Shown: positions 34,894 through 44,633, counted from the stretch's first letter. The stretch: DNA of 64,000 nucleotides from Vibrio zhanjiangensis (GCF_030161235.1 NZ_BSPW01000067.1:62001-126000); one strand, 5' to 3'. Numbers and translations: made by a program. The notes: generated from the letters alone by a model not told the origin.

Positions 34894-35405
34894 CATATGG
34901 TATTAATATTGCGAGATTTTTAGCTATAAATAATATTTATATTATTATTTTTTTTATTATTATTAAGGTGTGTGAGGTTTGATTTTTACATGCCTTTTTA
35001 TTTCCATTAAATATAAATACTTCTAACACTAGTATGCATTATTTTTATAATCAACCAATCAATTAAAGTCTTTACTCTATCATCTTAATATTCATAATAT
35101 CAATAGCGTTTGTTTATTATTTTTGATTTTTAGATCTATAGCTAAATTGTAATCATTTACACTTTAAAATGAATATTGATATTTGTATTTGTATTTGAGT
35201 CGGGACGATTAATGTAACTTCACAAACGGCCTTAGACAACCATGGAAGAATGAGTGCTACGTATATAAAACAATAAGTTTTTGATTTTTTTGCTAGATGT
35301 AGTGCTCTATAGCCGTCATTACTTATTCTACAACTTGGTTGTATATGAAAGAGAATGAGATCTATTAAAAGGTAGGACCTAAATGAAAAATTTGTAGAGG
35401 TTATT
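34894..35405. other. Long AT-rich promoter region of the cytolysin gene
   Basis: 512 bases, extremely AT-rich in its first half (runs of TTATTATT). AATTGTAATCATTTA (near 35146) weakly resembles a Fur box, and Fur, HlyU and HapR control the related V. cholerae hlyA, but the match is too poor to call. The cytolysin ATG lacks a strong ribosome site; the nearest is GAGGTT. No gene seen. Confidence 0.45.
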
Positions 35406-37325
35406 ATGCTATCAAATAAAAAAAAGACACTTATTGCTATTGCTGTTAGTTCATGTTTGGCATGGAGTACTGCTAATGCATCCATAGATGAGCCACAAGG
35501 TGTATCAGTTCAAATACTAAGTAGTTTACAAAATAGTAGTCAAGTATCCTATATTAATGCCAGCTATTGGTTAAGTGGAGAATTTGAACCACCAACGATG
35601 ACGGTTATTAAAAATAATGTCTTAAATCTAGAGCGGCGTTATTTAATAGACTTTAGCACAATTGAAGACCTGTCTCAGAAGTTAGAAGCGAAAAAGCTTC
35701 TGAGCAGCAAAACTGGGTTGTCTTTTACTAGCGATTTTTTGGTTATTGCACCGCATAAAGGGGAGTTATTGTATACGCCTCTCGAAGATGAGAACGATCC
35801 GAATGCATTTCGATTAGAAGCCCCTTTGACCGCCGCTCTTCGTGATGGTAGTGCAAATGTGAATTCTGAGGATGAGTCTCTGCCTCACGTCGCATTTTAC
35901 TTGAACGTTAATCGTCCAATCACGGATCAAGAATGTACATTCAACACATCACATCTATTTGATGGTAGGGGACAAAGAGTCTTTTGCGATAACGCCAATA
36001 TTTCTCTTATTTACCGTGTTATTATGGAACGTTCTCTCCCGCATGGTAAATCTGGATCGGCAACGCCTGATGCAAAAATTGTTCGTATTAGTTTAGATGA
36101 TGATACCTCAGGTGTTGGTATTCATCTCAACGAGAATCTCGATCATGTATCCTCTCAAATCGATCTCGGTGCCGATTACGGAGCACTTGCCGGAGCCGCT
36201 GCTGCTGGGCCATTCGCCCCCGTTGTCGCTATTGGCACTCTTATTGGTCTTGGTGCATCTGGTCAAGACTATAATACTTATGATGGGTATGTGACAGATT
36301 GGGCGACGGATGCCATAGCGCAAGATTACCAATTTACCTTTAGTGCTTCCAATGACAAAGCAAAAATCTTGAGAACTGTTCCAAGAGAAAATCTCAATGC
36401 AAAATTCAGTTCGACAGAGGTGTCTGGTTTTGAATTAGGTGTGAGTGCAGGTGCAGACGTTGGTCCTGATGGCCCCAAAGGATCTTTGGGTGCAACCGCA
36501 AGTTATAGTCAGCAGCTGCGATTCACTTTTGATACACAAGACTATCGTGTTGAAAGAAGCGGTACTGATGCACAAAATATTAAGTTTAAATGGGTGCGAG
36601 ATCAGTATGCAACAGCAGAGTCGATGCTGAGTCTGTGGACAGATCCGCTATGGGATAATGTGTATCCACTGGATACTAGCCTTATCCATTCTATAGGCTA
36701 CACCGGCTTTGTGCCTAAAATGGAAGTCATTTACACAGCAGATCCAGATGCAACAGGTAAAACTGAATTTTCGATTGATTCTTCAGTGAATATTCGTCCT
36801 ATATATAATGGTACGTATAAACATACGATTACACACCATTCGTATCATGGCTTTGAAAACGATGGTCGTCGTCGAATCAATGAGACTGTGTCGTTTGAAG
36901 TGAACTGGGATCACCCTGTATTTTCCGGCGGTAGGCCCGTGACTCTACAATTGGGCGGTTTTAACAATCGCTGTATTGTTGTCAACAAGGATGGAGCGAT
37001 TGCGGCCGAGGTATGTGACTCGACCAAAGATACACAGTCGTTTATCTTTGATAAATCGGGGCGATATATGAGTGTAAATGATATGACCATGTGCTTGGAC
37101 GGCGAATCATTAGATAAGCTTCAAACATGTAATCAAAGTTTGAGCCAACGTTGGACGTGGAAAGAAAACAGCGACCATTTAGTCAATGATTTTAATAATC
37201 AGAATCTAGGCCACGATAAATCAACGGGTAAGTTAGGCCTGTATTCTCAAGAAAAGGACAGCGATCAAGTGAGCCTTCGCACAATCACGACTTACGCCAA
37301 TGTGTTTAATGCTGATAGTCAGTAG
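35406..37325 (+). CDS. Pore-forming cytolysin of the V. cholerae HlyA/VCC family
   Basis: A 639-residue precursor: signal peptide (KKTLIAIAVSSCLAWSTANA); pro-region to ~150 (VCC-like 'LVIAPHKGELLYTP'); cytolysin domain (PHVAFYLNVNRPITDQECTF, NISLIYRVIMERSL, ATPDAKIVRISLDDD, SSVNIRPIYNGTYKH, INETVSFEVNWDHPVFSGGR); and a beta-trefoil lectin (LQLGGFNNRCIVVNKDG, MCLDGESLDKLQTCNQSLSQ). It oligomerises on host membranes to make beta-barrel pores. Compared with VCC as I remember it, the C-terminal beta-prism lectin is missing (as in V. vulnificus VVH), and ~35 extra hydrophobic, Gly/Ala-rich residues (GALAGAAAAGPFAPVVAIG and following) sit between GIHLN and TDWATDAIAQDY. The loss and the gain are both unusual. 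Confidence 0.93.
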   Translation: MLSNKKKTLIAIAVSSCLAWSTANASIDEPQGVSVQILSSLQNSSQVSYINASYWLSGEFEPPTMTVIKNNVLNLERRYLIDFSTIEDLSQKLEAKKLLSSKTGLSFTSDFLVIAPHKGELLYTPLEDENDPNAFRLEAPLTAALRDGSANVNSEDESLPHVAFYLNVNRPITDQECTFNTSHLFDGRGQRVFCDNANISLIYRVIMERSLPHGKSGSATPDAKIVRISLDDDTSGVGIHLNENLDHVSSQIDLGADYGALAGAAAAGPFAPVVAIGTLIGLGASGQDYNTYDGYVTDWATDAIAQDYQFTFSASNDKAKILRTVPRENLNAKFSSTEVSGFELGVSAGADVGPDGPKGSLGATASYSQQLRFTFDTQDYRVERSGTDAQNIKFKWVRDQYATAESMLSLWTDPLWDNVYPLDTSLIHSIGYTGFVPKMEVIYTADPDATGKTEFSIDSSVNIRPIYNGTYKHTITHHSYHGFENDGRRRINETVSFEVNWDHPVFSGGRPVTLQLGGFNNRCIVVNKDGAIAAEVCDSTKDTQSFIFDKSGRYMSVNDMTMCLDGESLDKLQTCNQSLSQRWTWKENSDHLVNDFNNQNLGHDKSTGKLGLYSQEKDSDQVSLRTITTYANVFNADSQ

Positions 37326-37427
37326 TCATTGGCTAGCTGCACCTATTGCATTTGGGAACACTTGCTTAGCTAGGCAGTAAAGCTGTTTGTGATAAGCCAG
37401 TAAATATCGTGATACTAACTGTGTTTA

Positions 37428-37457
37428 AGGGGCGCACCTAATTCTAGGTGTGCCCCT
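37428..37457 (+). terminator. Terminator after the cytolysin gene
   Basis: AGGGGCGCACCT (37428-37439) pairs with AGGTGTGCCCCT (37446-37457; one G-U pair) around AATTCT, followed by TGT. It is a strong GC-rich stem, ~100 bases after the stop. Confidence 0.7.
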
Positions 37458-37488
37458 TGTAAATTGAGCTATATCCTTGAACTTATGG

Positions 37489-37518
37489 TACTAATATACA
37501 ACTTATAACGTATTAGTA
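37489..37518. promoter_or_regulatory. Inverted repeat in the kyn operon promoter
   Basis: TACTAATA (37489-37496) and TATTAGTA (37511-37518) are exact 8-bp arms whose centres are 22 bases apart, about two helical turns. The right arm lies 20 bases before the ATG of the tryptophan dioxygenase gene. It is a candidate operator for a dimeric regulator; no adjacent regulator gene is seen. Confidence 0.45.
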
Positions 37519-37538
37519 TTAAAATAGGAGCTTAGCTT

Positions 37539-38384
37539 ATGGTATGTCCACACAACAATTTTCGAGAGATGGAAAAAGACATTCATACTGATTTTAAAGA
37601 CGATATGTCTTATGGTGATTATCTGAAACTCAATCAAATTCTTACCGCACAAGCCCCCCTTTCCGATCAGCACGATGAAATGTTGTTTATTGTGATTCAT
37701 CAATCGAGTGAGTTGTGGTTGAAGCTTGCTGGTCATGAGCTGTCTGAGGCAATAGAGAACCTTAAACAAGGCGATTTTGGTCATGCGTTTAAAGTGATTT
37801 CGCGCGTCAAACAAATTTTTAATCAACTTACTCAGTCTTGGGCCATTCTTTCTACCCTAACTCCGGTAGATTACTTAAAATTTAGAGATGCCTTGGGTCA
37901 TTCCTCAGGCTTTCAGTCATACGGCTATCGAAAGCTTGAATTTTTACTTGGTAATAAAAATCAAGCACTTCTTAAAGTTCACGAAAATGATACTCAGGTT
38001 TATCAAGAGCTTAAAGAGGTATTGGAAGCACCGAGTTTATATGATGTGACTTTATCTATGCTTGCCGAGCAAGGATTAGCGGTAGACCAGAGCCATTTGT
38101 TGAGAGATGTGAGTTTACCCTACGAGAGAAATGTTTCGGTACTCAATGCGTGGCTGACGGTTTATCGTGATGCTGATAAATATTTTGAGTTGTACGAGTT
38201 AGCGGAAAAACTGGTGGACATTGAGGACAGCTTTCAGCAATGGCGATTCAAACATATGTATACAGTGCAGCGTATTATTGGCAACAAAAAGGGGACAGGG
38301 GGGTCGTCGGGCGTGACTTTTTTGAAAAAGGCACTCGATATCAGTTTTTTCCCAGAGCTGTTTGAGTTACGAACACAACTTTAG
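37539..38384 (+). CDS. kynA: Tryptophan 2,3-dioxygenase
   Basis: A 281-residue protein; the ATG follows AATAGGAGCTTAGCTT. Family motifs: MSYGDYLKLNQIL, DEMLFIVIHQSSELWLKLAG, FRDALGHSSGFQSYGYRKLE, FLLGNKN and WRFKHMYTVQRIIGNKKGTG with GGSSGVTFLKKALD. It is a haem enzyme, tetrameric and cytoplasmic, oxidising L-tryptophan to N-formylkynurenine. The stop is 17 bases before the kynureninase gene, so the two form an operon. No N-formylkynurenine formamidase gene is seen in the window. Confidence 0.96.
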   Translation: MVCPHNNFREMEKDIHTDFKDDMSYGDYLKLNQILTAQAPLSDQHDEMLFIVIHQSSELWLKLAGHELSEAIENLKQGDFGHAFKVISRVKQIFNQLTQSWAILSTLTPVDYLKFRDALGHSSGFQSYGYRKLEFLLGNKNQALLKVHENDTQVYQELKEVLEAPSLYDVTLSMLAEQGLAVDQSHLLRDVSLPYERNVSVLNAWLTVYRDADKYFELYELAEKLVDIEDSFQQWRFKHMYTVQRIIGNKKGTGGSSGVTFLKKALDISFFPELFELRTQL

Positions 38385-38401
38385 CTGAAGCGAGATGAAA
38401 T

Positions 38402-39583
38402 ATGGATATCGTTAAAGATATACAGCCATTTTACCAAGAATTTAAGGTCGCTGAACGTATTTTGTTATCTGGACACTCTCATCAAGCGTGGCCTGATGTC
38501 GCAAGGCAAGGTGTGATGGAATGTTTCAATGACGCCGCCAAGCATATTGACGATAAGTGGGAACTTGCGTTTAAAAAAGCAGAGAAAGTGAGAGCCTTTT
38601 ATCGCCGCACTATGCATGATCCCAATGGACAAATAGCGCTTGGGCAATCAACTCACGAACTTATTTTGAGATTCCTGTCTGATCTTGACGGCTTCAAAGT
38701 TAAAAAAAAGGCACCGATAAAAATAGTCACGACCGATGGCGAATTTCATTCTATGCGTCGCCAACTCAATAGACTTAAAACACTGGGTATGAGTGTAGAG
38801 GTTGTCCCCACTCAACCGTCTGAAACTCTATCTGCTCGGATCATCGAAAAATTGGATCGCTCGACAGACGCGGTTATGTTGTCCGCCGTTTTTTTTGCAT
38901 CGAGCCAAATATTTCAGCAAGTGGGTGAAGTCTCCAAGGCTGCAAAGTCGCTTGCTATCCCATGTTTGGTGGATGTGTATCACGCAACGAATGTGATTGA
39001 GCTTGATCTCGCCAAATGGCAGCTGCAGGACGCTTTTATTGTTGGTGGTGGGTATAAATACTGCCAAGCGGGCGAGGGCAATTGTTTTATGCGTATTCCT
39101 GCCAACTACCAAGGCTCACCCATTATCACGGGCTGGTTCGCTGAATTTGAAGTGCTCAGCCAAGCGCCAGATCAAGTGAGTTATGGCAAAGGCCAAGCGG
39201 CATTTGCTGGCTCGACTTACGATCCGACCAGCCATTACCGCGCCGCAGCGGTATTTGATTTCTTTGATCAGCAGAACCTGTCTGTCGCGCGACTTAGCGA
39301 ATTAAATCGACAACAGGTATCTAGACTTTGGCGAGGCATAGAAACCTTGCATCTTGCGCATGAGGTGTTAGCACTGCCTTGTCATGATATTGCAGATAAC
39401 GCTGGCTTTTTGTCCTTAACCACACCACAAGCTGAAAAGTGGGTACAAAAGCTTAAAAGCAGAGGCGTACAAGCCGACAGTCGAGGTAATCAATTGAGAT
39501 TAGGCCCTGCGCCTTATGTATCCAATGAGCAAATCGATAATGCGCTTAATGAGATAGAGCTTGTGGCTAAGCAGTTTTCGTAA
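38402..39583 (+). CDS. kynU: Kynureninase (PLP enzyme)
   Basis: A 393-residue protein, fold type I PLP enzyme. Features: RILLSGHSHQAWPDVARQG at the N-terminus, IVTTDGEFHSMRRQL, AVFFASSQIFQQVGEV, LVDVYHATNVIELDL (PLP Asp), and GGGYKYCQAGEGNCFM, which holds the Schiff-base lysine. It cleaves kynurenine to anthranilate and alanine (or 3-hydroxykynurenine likewise). Placement directly after tryptophan dioxygenase completes the tryptophan-to-anthranilate route except for the formamidase. The sequence is somewhat divergent from the well-known KynU enzymes, so some substrate shift is possible. Confidence 0.88.
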   Translation: MDIVKDIQPFYQEFKVAERILLSGHSHQAWPDVARQGVMECFNDAAKHIDDKWELAFKKAEKVRAFYRRTMHDPNGQIALGQSTHELILRFLSDLDGFKVKKKAPIKIVTTDGEFHSMRRQLNRLKTLGMSVEVVPTQPSETLSARIIEKLDRSTDAVMLSAVFFASSQIFQQVGEVSKAAKSLAIPCLVDVYHATNVIELDLAKWQLQDAFIVGGGYKYCQAGEGNCFMRIPANYQGSPIITGWFAEFEVLSQAPDQVSYGKGQAAFAGSTYDPTSHYRAAAVFDFFDQQNLSVARLSELNRQQVSRLWRGIETLHLAHEVLALPCHDIADNAGFLSLTTPQAEKWVQKLKSRGVQADSRGNQLRLGPAPYVSNEQIDNALNEIELVAKQFS

Positions 39584-39614
39584 CAATCATTAAAGGCTCA
39601 TAAATGGAAATGTT

Positions 39615-39642
39615 TAGGACACACGATACCTTGAGTGTCCTA
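39615..39642. terminator. Hairpin between convergent genes
   Basis: TAGGACAC (39615-39622) and GTGTCCTA (39635-39642) are exact complements with a 12-base loop. They lie between the kynureninase stop and the end of the convergent PPOX-family gene. No T run is seen. Confidence 0.5.
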
Positions 39643-39648
39643 GTACCT

Positions 39649-40257
39649 TCATAGAGTTGATTTGTAGTATTGCACCATTTCTTTTTGATCAATATCGTTA
39701 CAGTCAAGGTTCTGTTGCTCCTTTAAGATTTGACCTAAAGAGGGGAGAATTGAGCGCTCAACCTTATATTCACCTGACCACACTTTTCCTCGCATTATGG
39801 CTTTAGCACAGTGAAAATAAAGGTTCTCAATGGTGATTTTAAGCACTACTTTAGGGCTTTTTTTTCCGTCAGGGCAAGCTGCCAATAACTCTGAGTCGGT
39901 GTGAATGCTTGCCCTGCCTTTAATGCGAATTACTTCATCAATGCCACTGACCATAATTAACAATCCAACCTTAGGGTTGCTAATGATATTTCTTAGGCTG
40001 TCTAATCGATTATTACCCGAACTATCAGGGATCAATATGGTGGAGTCATCAACCACTTTGATGAAACCAGGAGCGCCTCCTCTTGGAGAAACATCTGTAA
40101 AGCCTAGTGCGTCACAAGTGCTTAGAATGACAAAATGGGTATGATTGACCATGGTTTTGGCGTGACGATCTAAAGCGGGTAAAACCTTGTTCTGGGCTCT
40201 AGGACTGGGGTTGGGATAGAGAGCTTCCAACTGGTTTATCGTTTGAATTTCACTCAT
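39649..40257 (-). CDS. Pyridoxamine-5'-phosphate-oxidase family protein (MSMEG_1061-like FMN/F420 split barrel)
   Basis: A 202-residue protein from ATG 40257; the longer frame to 40293 starts with TTG. Motifs of the split-barrel flavin family: MVNHTHFVILSTCDALGFTD, VSPRGGAPGFIKVVDDSTIL, IPDSSGNNRLDSLRNIISNP and VGLLIMVSGIDEVIRIKGRA, ending in IENLYFHCAKAIMRGKVW. This pattern is that of the MSMEG_1061-type subgroup, oxidoreductases of unknown substrate. It is monocistronic and convergent with the kyn operon. Confidence 0.88.
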   Translation of the reverse strand: MSEIQTINQLEALYPNPSPRAQNKVLPALDRHAKTMVNHTHFVILSTCDALGFTDVSPRGGAPGFIKVVDDSTILIPDSSGNNRLDSLRNIISNPKVGLLIMVSGIDEVIRIKGRASIHTDSELLAACPDGKKSPKVVLKITIENLYFHCAKAIMRGKVWSGEYKVERSILPSLGQILKEQQNLDCNDIDQKEMVQYYKSTL

Positions 40258-40510
40258 TTTTAAACTTTTATCGTTAAGGATAGTAAGAATCAAACTGTAT
40301 CCTAAACAGATACTTATATCTAAGAATATACCTGTTATTTATCGCCTATATTGACGTTTTGCTCCCGAGATCACGTAAGTAAATTTCCAAACTTATCTTG
40401 CCTATAGGGGTGTATTTTAAGCGTTAAAAAATTAACGAATTTCGATAAATTTTTGTTGTTTTACTGGTTTTTGATGCCAAGATGACGCCATCAATCAATA
40501 GGAGACTTTT

Positions 40511-41059
40511 ATGCAACAGATTCAAACCTACAGCCGAAGAATTGGGTTCATTCTTGATTTTTTGCTGGTGTTATTGCCTTTGGCGACGATTTACTTTTGG
40601 TTTACAGTGCAGACATCCAGTGATGTTTTAAACGAGACTGGTATCATCCAATTATCTTATGATATTGACGCTTTTATTCATCAGCCTTTAACACTGCAAA
40701 CTCGCCTTTTGGCCTTGCTGGCTAGTGCCCTACCTTGTGGGATTATTTTTTATGCTCTTGTTTTGCTGAAGAAATTATTTAGAAGTTACGAAAATTCTGA
40801 AATTTTTACTATTCAGACGGTCCGATATTATCGGCAACTTGGCTTGGTGTTCTTCTACTGGGTGGTTGGTGGTTTTATCTATTCAGGGCTTATTTCAGTG
40901 GCGTTAAGCTTTAACAATCCGCCTGGTGAGCGAGTCCTATCGCTAAGTTTTTCAGGTTTGGATGTAATGGCGTTATTCTGCGGTTGTATCGTATTGGTTA
41001 TTTCGCATGTTATGCACCAAGCCCAGCAAATTGCTGATGAGCAAATGCATACAATTTAG
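40511..41059 (+). CDS. DUF2975 family membrane protein
   Basis: A 182-residue protein; the ATG follows TAGGAGACTTTT. Four hydrophobic segments are seen (GFILDFLLVLLPLATIYFWF, LLALLASALPCGIIFYALVL, LVFFYWVVGGFIYSGLISVA, VMALFCGCIVLVISHVMH), the layout of the DUF2975 family. It lies 9 bases upstream of a small XRE regulator, the usual partner of DUF2975 proteins in many bacteria, so the two are an operon. It probably acts as a membrane-bound modulator of the regulator (inference). Confidence 0.86.
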   Translation: MQQIQTYSRRIGFILDFLLVLLPLATIYFWFTVQTSSDVLNETGIIQLSYDIDAFIHQPLTLQTRLLALLASALPCGIIFYALVLLKKLFRSYENSEIFTIQTVRYYRQLGLVFFYWVVGGFIYSGLISVALSFNNPPGERVLSLSFSGLDVMALFCGCIVLVISHVMHQAQQIADEQMHTI

Positions 41060-41068
41060 GAGTTTGCG

Positions 41069-41278
41069 ATGGATATAATTATCAATCTGGATGTGATGAT
41101 GGCCAAACGCAAGATGCGCTTAAAGGATCTGTCCGAACGAGTGGGTGTCAGTGAGCAAAATCTATCAATTTTAAAAAATGGCAAGGCAAAAGCGATTCGT
41201 TTTAGTACATTAGAAAAAATTTGTCAGGTTTTAGAATGCCAGCCCGGTGATATTTTAGAATATCAGCCAAGCGCTTAA
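41069..41278 (+). CDS. Small XRE/Cro-type regulator (YozG-like), DUF2975 partner
   Basis: A 69-residue protein that is a single helix-turn-helix: VMMAKRKMRLKDLSERVGVS followed by EQNLSILKNGKAKAIRFSTL and LEKICQVLECQPGDILEYQ. This is the YozG-type Cro/CI domain, with the second HTH helix starting at 'VSEQNLS'. It is encoded directly behind the DUF2975 membrane protein (9-base gap) with its own GAG ribosome site. It is likely a repressor of its own operon and perhaps other targets. Confidence 0.93.
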   Translation: MDIIINLDVMMAKRKMRLKDLSERVGVSEQNLSILKNGKAKAIRFSTLEKICQVLECQPGDILEYQPSA

Positions 41279-41468
41279 TCAAGATAATGTTAACTAGGCG
41301 CTGTTATTGAGCGTCATTAACCAATCGGATGATGTGAACTTTCCACCGAGCGTAGCAGGCACAGCTGGGGAGGGAATGTTATTGATGTTTCCAAGCCCAG
41401 TTCTTGGTAAACCAAGTTTTAAAGCACCAAAGAAATCTTGGCCCTTAAAAGGTCAATAAGACCACAAC

Positions 41469-41495
41469 AAAGGGCCATGCGAGGCCCTTTTTATT
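41469..41495 (+). terminator. Rho-independent terminator
   Basis: AGGGCC (41471-41476) pairs with GGCCCT (41483-41488) and is followed by TTTTTATTT. It sits between the XRE gene and the convergent SelO gene. The preceding 41279-41468 holds no gene. Confidence 0.75.
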
Positions 41496-41530
41496 TGGTG
41501 AGTTTATTCCGTCGGTATTTATATGACATG

Positions 41531-43234
41531 TTATGATGAACAGCTGTAATGGGACACACCACCTGCGGCAAAAAACTCCTTAGGTCTTAAACGGTAATAG
41601 TTGTCGGCAACTCGTTGTGATTGTTCATCATAAGGGGATTGAAAAATGTCTTGTAATTGATGGACTAAGCTATAATCGCCATGTTCTGCTTGTTGGTATG
41701 CTGGAACAATAAGCCATTCTCGCCACGTATATTTGGGATTGACTTTCTTCATTCGATTTGAGGCACTTTCGGGACTGGATGTTGAGAGAAGCTTGTCGCG
41801 CCATAAAGACAACCATTGCTGCCATTCATGCTTGATTTCATCACTAGGCTTGGTGTAGAAGCTACTGTCAATACCAGAGATACTCTGTGGTATGTTACAA
41901 AGTTCGCGGAAAAAGAGTGTGTAATCGACATGAGTTTTCATCATCAGTGAGATGAGCTGATTAAGGAGTTCATTATCTGGCGATGTTAATCCCAGTTTAT
42001 CTGCCCACATCTGAGCCATTTTGTTTTGCATTATTTGAGAAAAATCGTCGCAGATCATGCTTAGCTCGACTTTATGCTCTGGTGAGGCATACAAAAGAGT
42101 TGCTAGCGCTGAGCAAAATGACTCAAAGTTTTTTTCCGCTGCTATCGGTTGATTGAGAAAAGCAAAATGCCGCCCACCGCCAGTCCATGGTTGAAAATAA
42201 GGTTCAAAATATTCACAAAACCCAAATGGACCGTAATCTAATGTGAATCCCCCAACTGCGCAATTGTCACTGTTAAAGTTACCTTGGCAGTAACCAACAC
42301 GGACCCAGTTTGCGACTAAAGAGGTGAGCCTTTCTCTAAACTGACGGGCAAGCATCAAGATTTTCTCTTCAAGTGGTAACGAGGATTTAATCTCATCCTT
42401 GTATTCTCGTTCTATGATGTGCAGAACTATCATCTCTAACTCAGTCATCGCGCCACTATCGGTATGGCTGCGAGCTCGACGGCTAAAGAGCTCAAGTTGA
42501 CCAACACGTAAAAATGAAGGAGCAACTCGAGTGGTAATAGCAACGGGATTGGCTACCATGATGTCAGGGTTTTCTGAGTGAGAGCCTTCACTGTACCATG
42601 GGCGATCGACAGTGTCTGACTGCGAAGCGAAAAGACATAGTGAGCGAGAGGTAGGAATGCCGAGAGCGTGCATATACTCTTGAGCAAGGAATTCTCTCAC
42701 GCTTGAACGAAGTACTGCTCTACCATCGGCACCTCTACAGTATGGGGTAGGACCGCCACCTTTGAGTTGCATCTCCCAACGCCTATCATTGAATACCCCT
42801 TCAAATACAGAAATCGCGCGGCCGTCCCCATAGCCATTCCCAGTCCTAAATGGGCACTGCTCTATGTATTCAGTACCAAAGATGGACAATGCATAACCCG
42901 TTGCCCAGCCAACGTTATGCATTGGGTGAGGAACATGGCTCATATCACCGGAAAAAAGACGTTTGAAACCCTCTGATGTTGCTAGTTCATCACTGAGCCC
43001 AAGTTCGGTAAAGAAGGTTTGGCTGTGGCTAATGTAGATAGGATCAGCTATTGGAGTGGGTTTGACAGGGACGTAATGTCCAGAGAAGACTTGCCGAGGT
43101 CGATGATCTTTACCACTTTTTGTCGCATCAGGATCGGGATGCAGATTGTTGAGCAAGGAATAATCCGCCGCTGCGGCAAAATCCTCCATGCTGCCTGTGG
43201 TGTGTGTTGCCTGAGTGTCATTTGGTTTACCCAT
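41531..43234 (-). CDS. selO: Protein adenylyltransferase SelO (YdiU)
   Basis: A 567-residue pseudokinase-like AMPylase. Motifs: [35 protein letters not shown] (ATP loop), '[20 protein letters not shown]', [20 protein letters not shown], and '[20 protein letters not shown]' which holds the metal-binding Asn/Asp pair. SelO transfers AMP to Ser/Thr/Tyr of proteins in redox homeostasis. It is larger than E. coli YdiU (478) because of an N-terminal extension. The C-terminus ends in a CSS tail; SelO proteins often carry a C-terminal Cys in place of selenocysteine, here GVSHYSCSS. Confidence 0.95.
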   Translation of the reverse strand: MGKPNDTQATHTTGSMEDFAAAADYSLLNNLHPDPDATKSGKDHRPRQVFSGHYVPVKPTPIADPIYISHSQTFFTELGLSDELATSEGFKRLFSGDMSHVPHPMHNVGWATGYALSIFGTEYIEQCPFRTGNGYGDGRAISVFEGVFNDRRWEMQLKGGGPTPYCRGADGRAVLRSSVREFLAQEYMHALGIPTSRSLCLFASQSDTVDRPWYSEGSHSENPDIMVANPVAITTRVAPSFLRVGQLELFSRRARSHTDSGAMTELEMIVLHIIEREYKDEIKSSLPLEEKILMLARQFRERLTSLVANWVRVGYCQGNFNSDNCAVGGFTLDYGPFGFCEYFEPYFQPWTGGGRHFAFLNQPIAAEKNFESFCSALATLLYASPEHKVELSMICDDFSQIMQNKMAQMWADKLGLTSPDNELLNQLISLMMKTHVDYTLFFRELCNIPQSISGIDSSFYTKPSDEIKHEWQQWLSLWRDKLLSTSSPESASNRMKKVNPKYTWREWLIVPAYQQAEHGDYSLVHQLQDIFQSPYDEQSQRVADNYYRLRPKEFFAAGGVSHYSCSS

Positions 43235-43547
43235 GACCTAAATACTCCAATGAACAATTTTCCTAATGGACTATGATACGTTTCTATCAAAAAAACGCAT
43301 TAATCATTGACATCAAAATTGGTGTCAATTGTTTAGTTAGACAACTTTCAGGCTTTTTCTACTATATCAATTCCTTATGATTCACCAAGTCTTTGAGTAA
43401 CGGTGAGTGTTTTAATCATCAAATAAAAATGTTCCATTTTTGCCTCATACACTAATTATATAACTATCATTAGTGTATGAGCTGCTCATTCCTACCATGA
43501 AGGAATAGGACTTTTTTACCATTTATAAAGCCACGGATTGATACACT
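43235..43547. promoter_or_regulatory. Divergent promoter region with a 13-bp inverted repeat
   Basis: CTCATACACTAAT (43444-43456) and ATTAGTGTATGAG (43469-43481) are perfect 13-bp arms with a 12-base AT-rich spacer, 66 bases upstream of the chemoreceptor ATG. No T run follows on either strand. This is the longest exact dyad in the 38-48 kb part and is a candidate operator for the chemoreceptor gene. No gene seen in the gap. Confidence 0.55.
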
Positions 43548-44633
43548 ATGATTTGGACATCAAAATTAAAACAACAAAATCAAGTACTGCAAGAGAGAAT
43601 AGATGAGCTTGAATTGAAGCACAAAGCATCTTTAGAAGATATTGAGGCGTTAAATGCGAGCTTGGAGGAGAAAAACGCTTCGCAGCAGCAAACGGGTTTG
43701 TCGTCTCAAGTATTATCATTATTGGTAGGAAGTGGTGATTTAATCGATAGAATAAGGAATGGTTTAGCCGATTCTGCTACTCAGCTTGAGCATGAAACCA
43801 CGGTGTTAGAAGATGTTGGTGACACGTTTAATGAAGCAGAAAGAGCATTGGTTAAGCTCTCTAAAAGTGCACTTCATATTCGCGAGCAATCATCGAATAG
43901 CATGAAGTCTGCAGAAACTCTCTCTGACACCGCATCTAATATCAGTCACCTAGTGGGTGCGATTCAGGAAATTTCTGAACAAACGAACCTTCTGGCTCTT
44001 AACGCAGCTATTGAGGCTGCCAGAGCTGGAGAAGCTGGACGTGGTTTTGCTGTTGTTGCGGATGAAGTAAGAACACTTGCAGAAAAGGCAAACAAATCCA
44101 GTGAAGAGATTGAAGCTCTAGTGAAAGCTATTTTAGCTCAGTCGTCTGAAATTAAGCAGTCAATTCAAAATGATGCACGTAGTGTTGAAGAAGTAGTTAT
44201 ATCTTCCGATGCGATACGTTCATCACTCAATGAGGTTCTTAAAAGCTCAGAAAATATGAAGCGGGTCATTTATGACAAAGCTTCAAGAGCGTTTTTGGAT
44301 ACTGTGAAAATGGATCATATGGTGTGGAAAAGTGCGGTATACAAGCAGGTTGTGAATGAAGATTTTGACACCCCAGTTAATCTGCATACTGAATGTCGTC
44401 TCGGTAAGTGGTATTTTGAGGGTAAAGGTCAACAATTGTATAGTCACCTAAATAGTTTTAAGGCGCTTGATGCCCCTCATAAACAAGTTCATGAATCAGG
44501 CAGATTGGCTCTTGAGTCGGGAAAAGCAGGTGATACGAAAAGTATGTTCAAACATCTAAGTACGATGGAAGCGGCGAGTGAAGAAGTTGTCGCTCTGTTG
44601 GAAAGTTTGATTGATGATATTAACGCTAGCTAG
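43548..44633 (+). CDS. Soluble methyl-accepting chemotaxis protein with C-terminal CZB domain
   Basis: A 361-residue protein without membrane segments. The N-terminal ~60 residues are a coiled coil ([20 protein letters not shown]). The MCP signalling hairpin has [20 protein letters not shown] with [20 protein letters not shown]. The C-terminal CZB zinc-binding domain (~245-355) has [29 protein letters not shown], and '[14 protein letters not shown]', carrying the conserved His and Cys ligands (His-x-x-W, CRLGKWY, HxxVH). Such proteins sense hypochlorite or zinc and act on CheA in a cytoplasmic array. It is monocistronic. Confidence 0.93.
   Translation: MIWTSKLKQQNQVLQERIDELELKHKASLEDIEALNASLEEKNASQQQTGLSSQVLSLLVGSGDLIDRIRNGLADSATQLEHETTVLEDVGDTFNEAERALVKLSKSALHIREQSSNSMKSAETLSDTASNISHLVGAIQEISEQTNLLALNAAIEAARAGEAGRGFAVVADEVRTLAEKANKSSEEIEALVKAILAQSSEIKQSIQNDARSVEEVVISSDAIRSSLNEVLKSSENMKRVIYDKASRAFLDTVKMDHMVWKSAVYKQVVNEDFDTPVNLHTECRLGKWYFEGKGQQLYSHLNSFKALDAPHKQVHESGRLALESGKAGDTKSMFKHLSTMEAASEEVVALLESLIDDINAS

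Noticed and set aside
35145..35162. Fur box upstream of the cytolysin gene
   Set aside because: Only about 11 of 15 core positions match and it is in extremely AT-rich DNA, where such matches arise by chance.
37503..37826. Minus-strand open frame opposite the tryptophan dioxygenase gene
   Set aside because: It is a shadow of the strong plus-strand gene; its translation has no family resemblance and no ribosome site.
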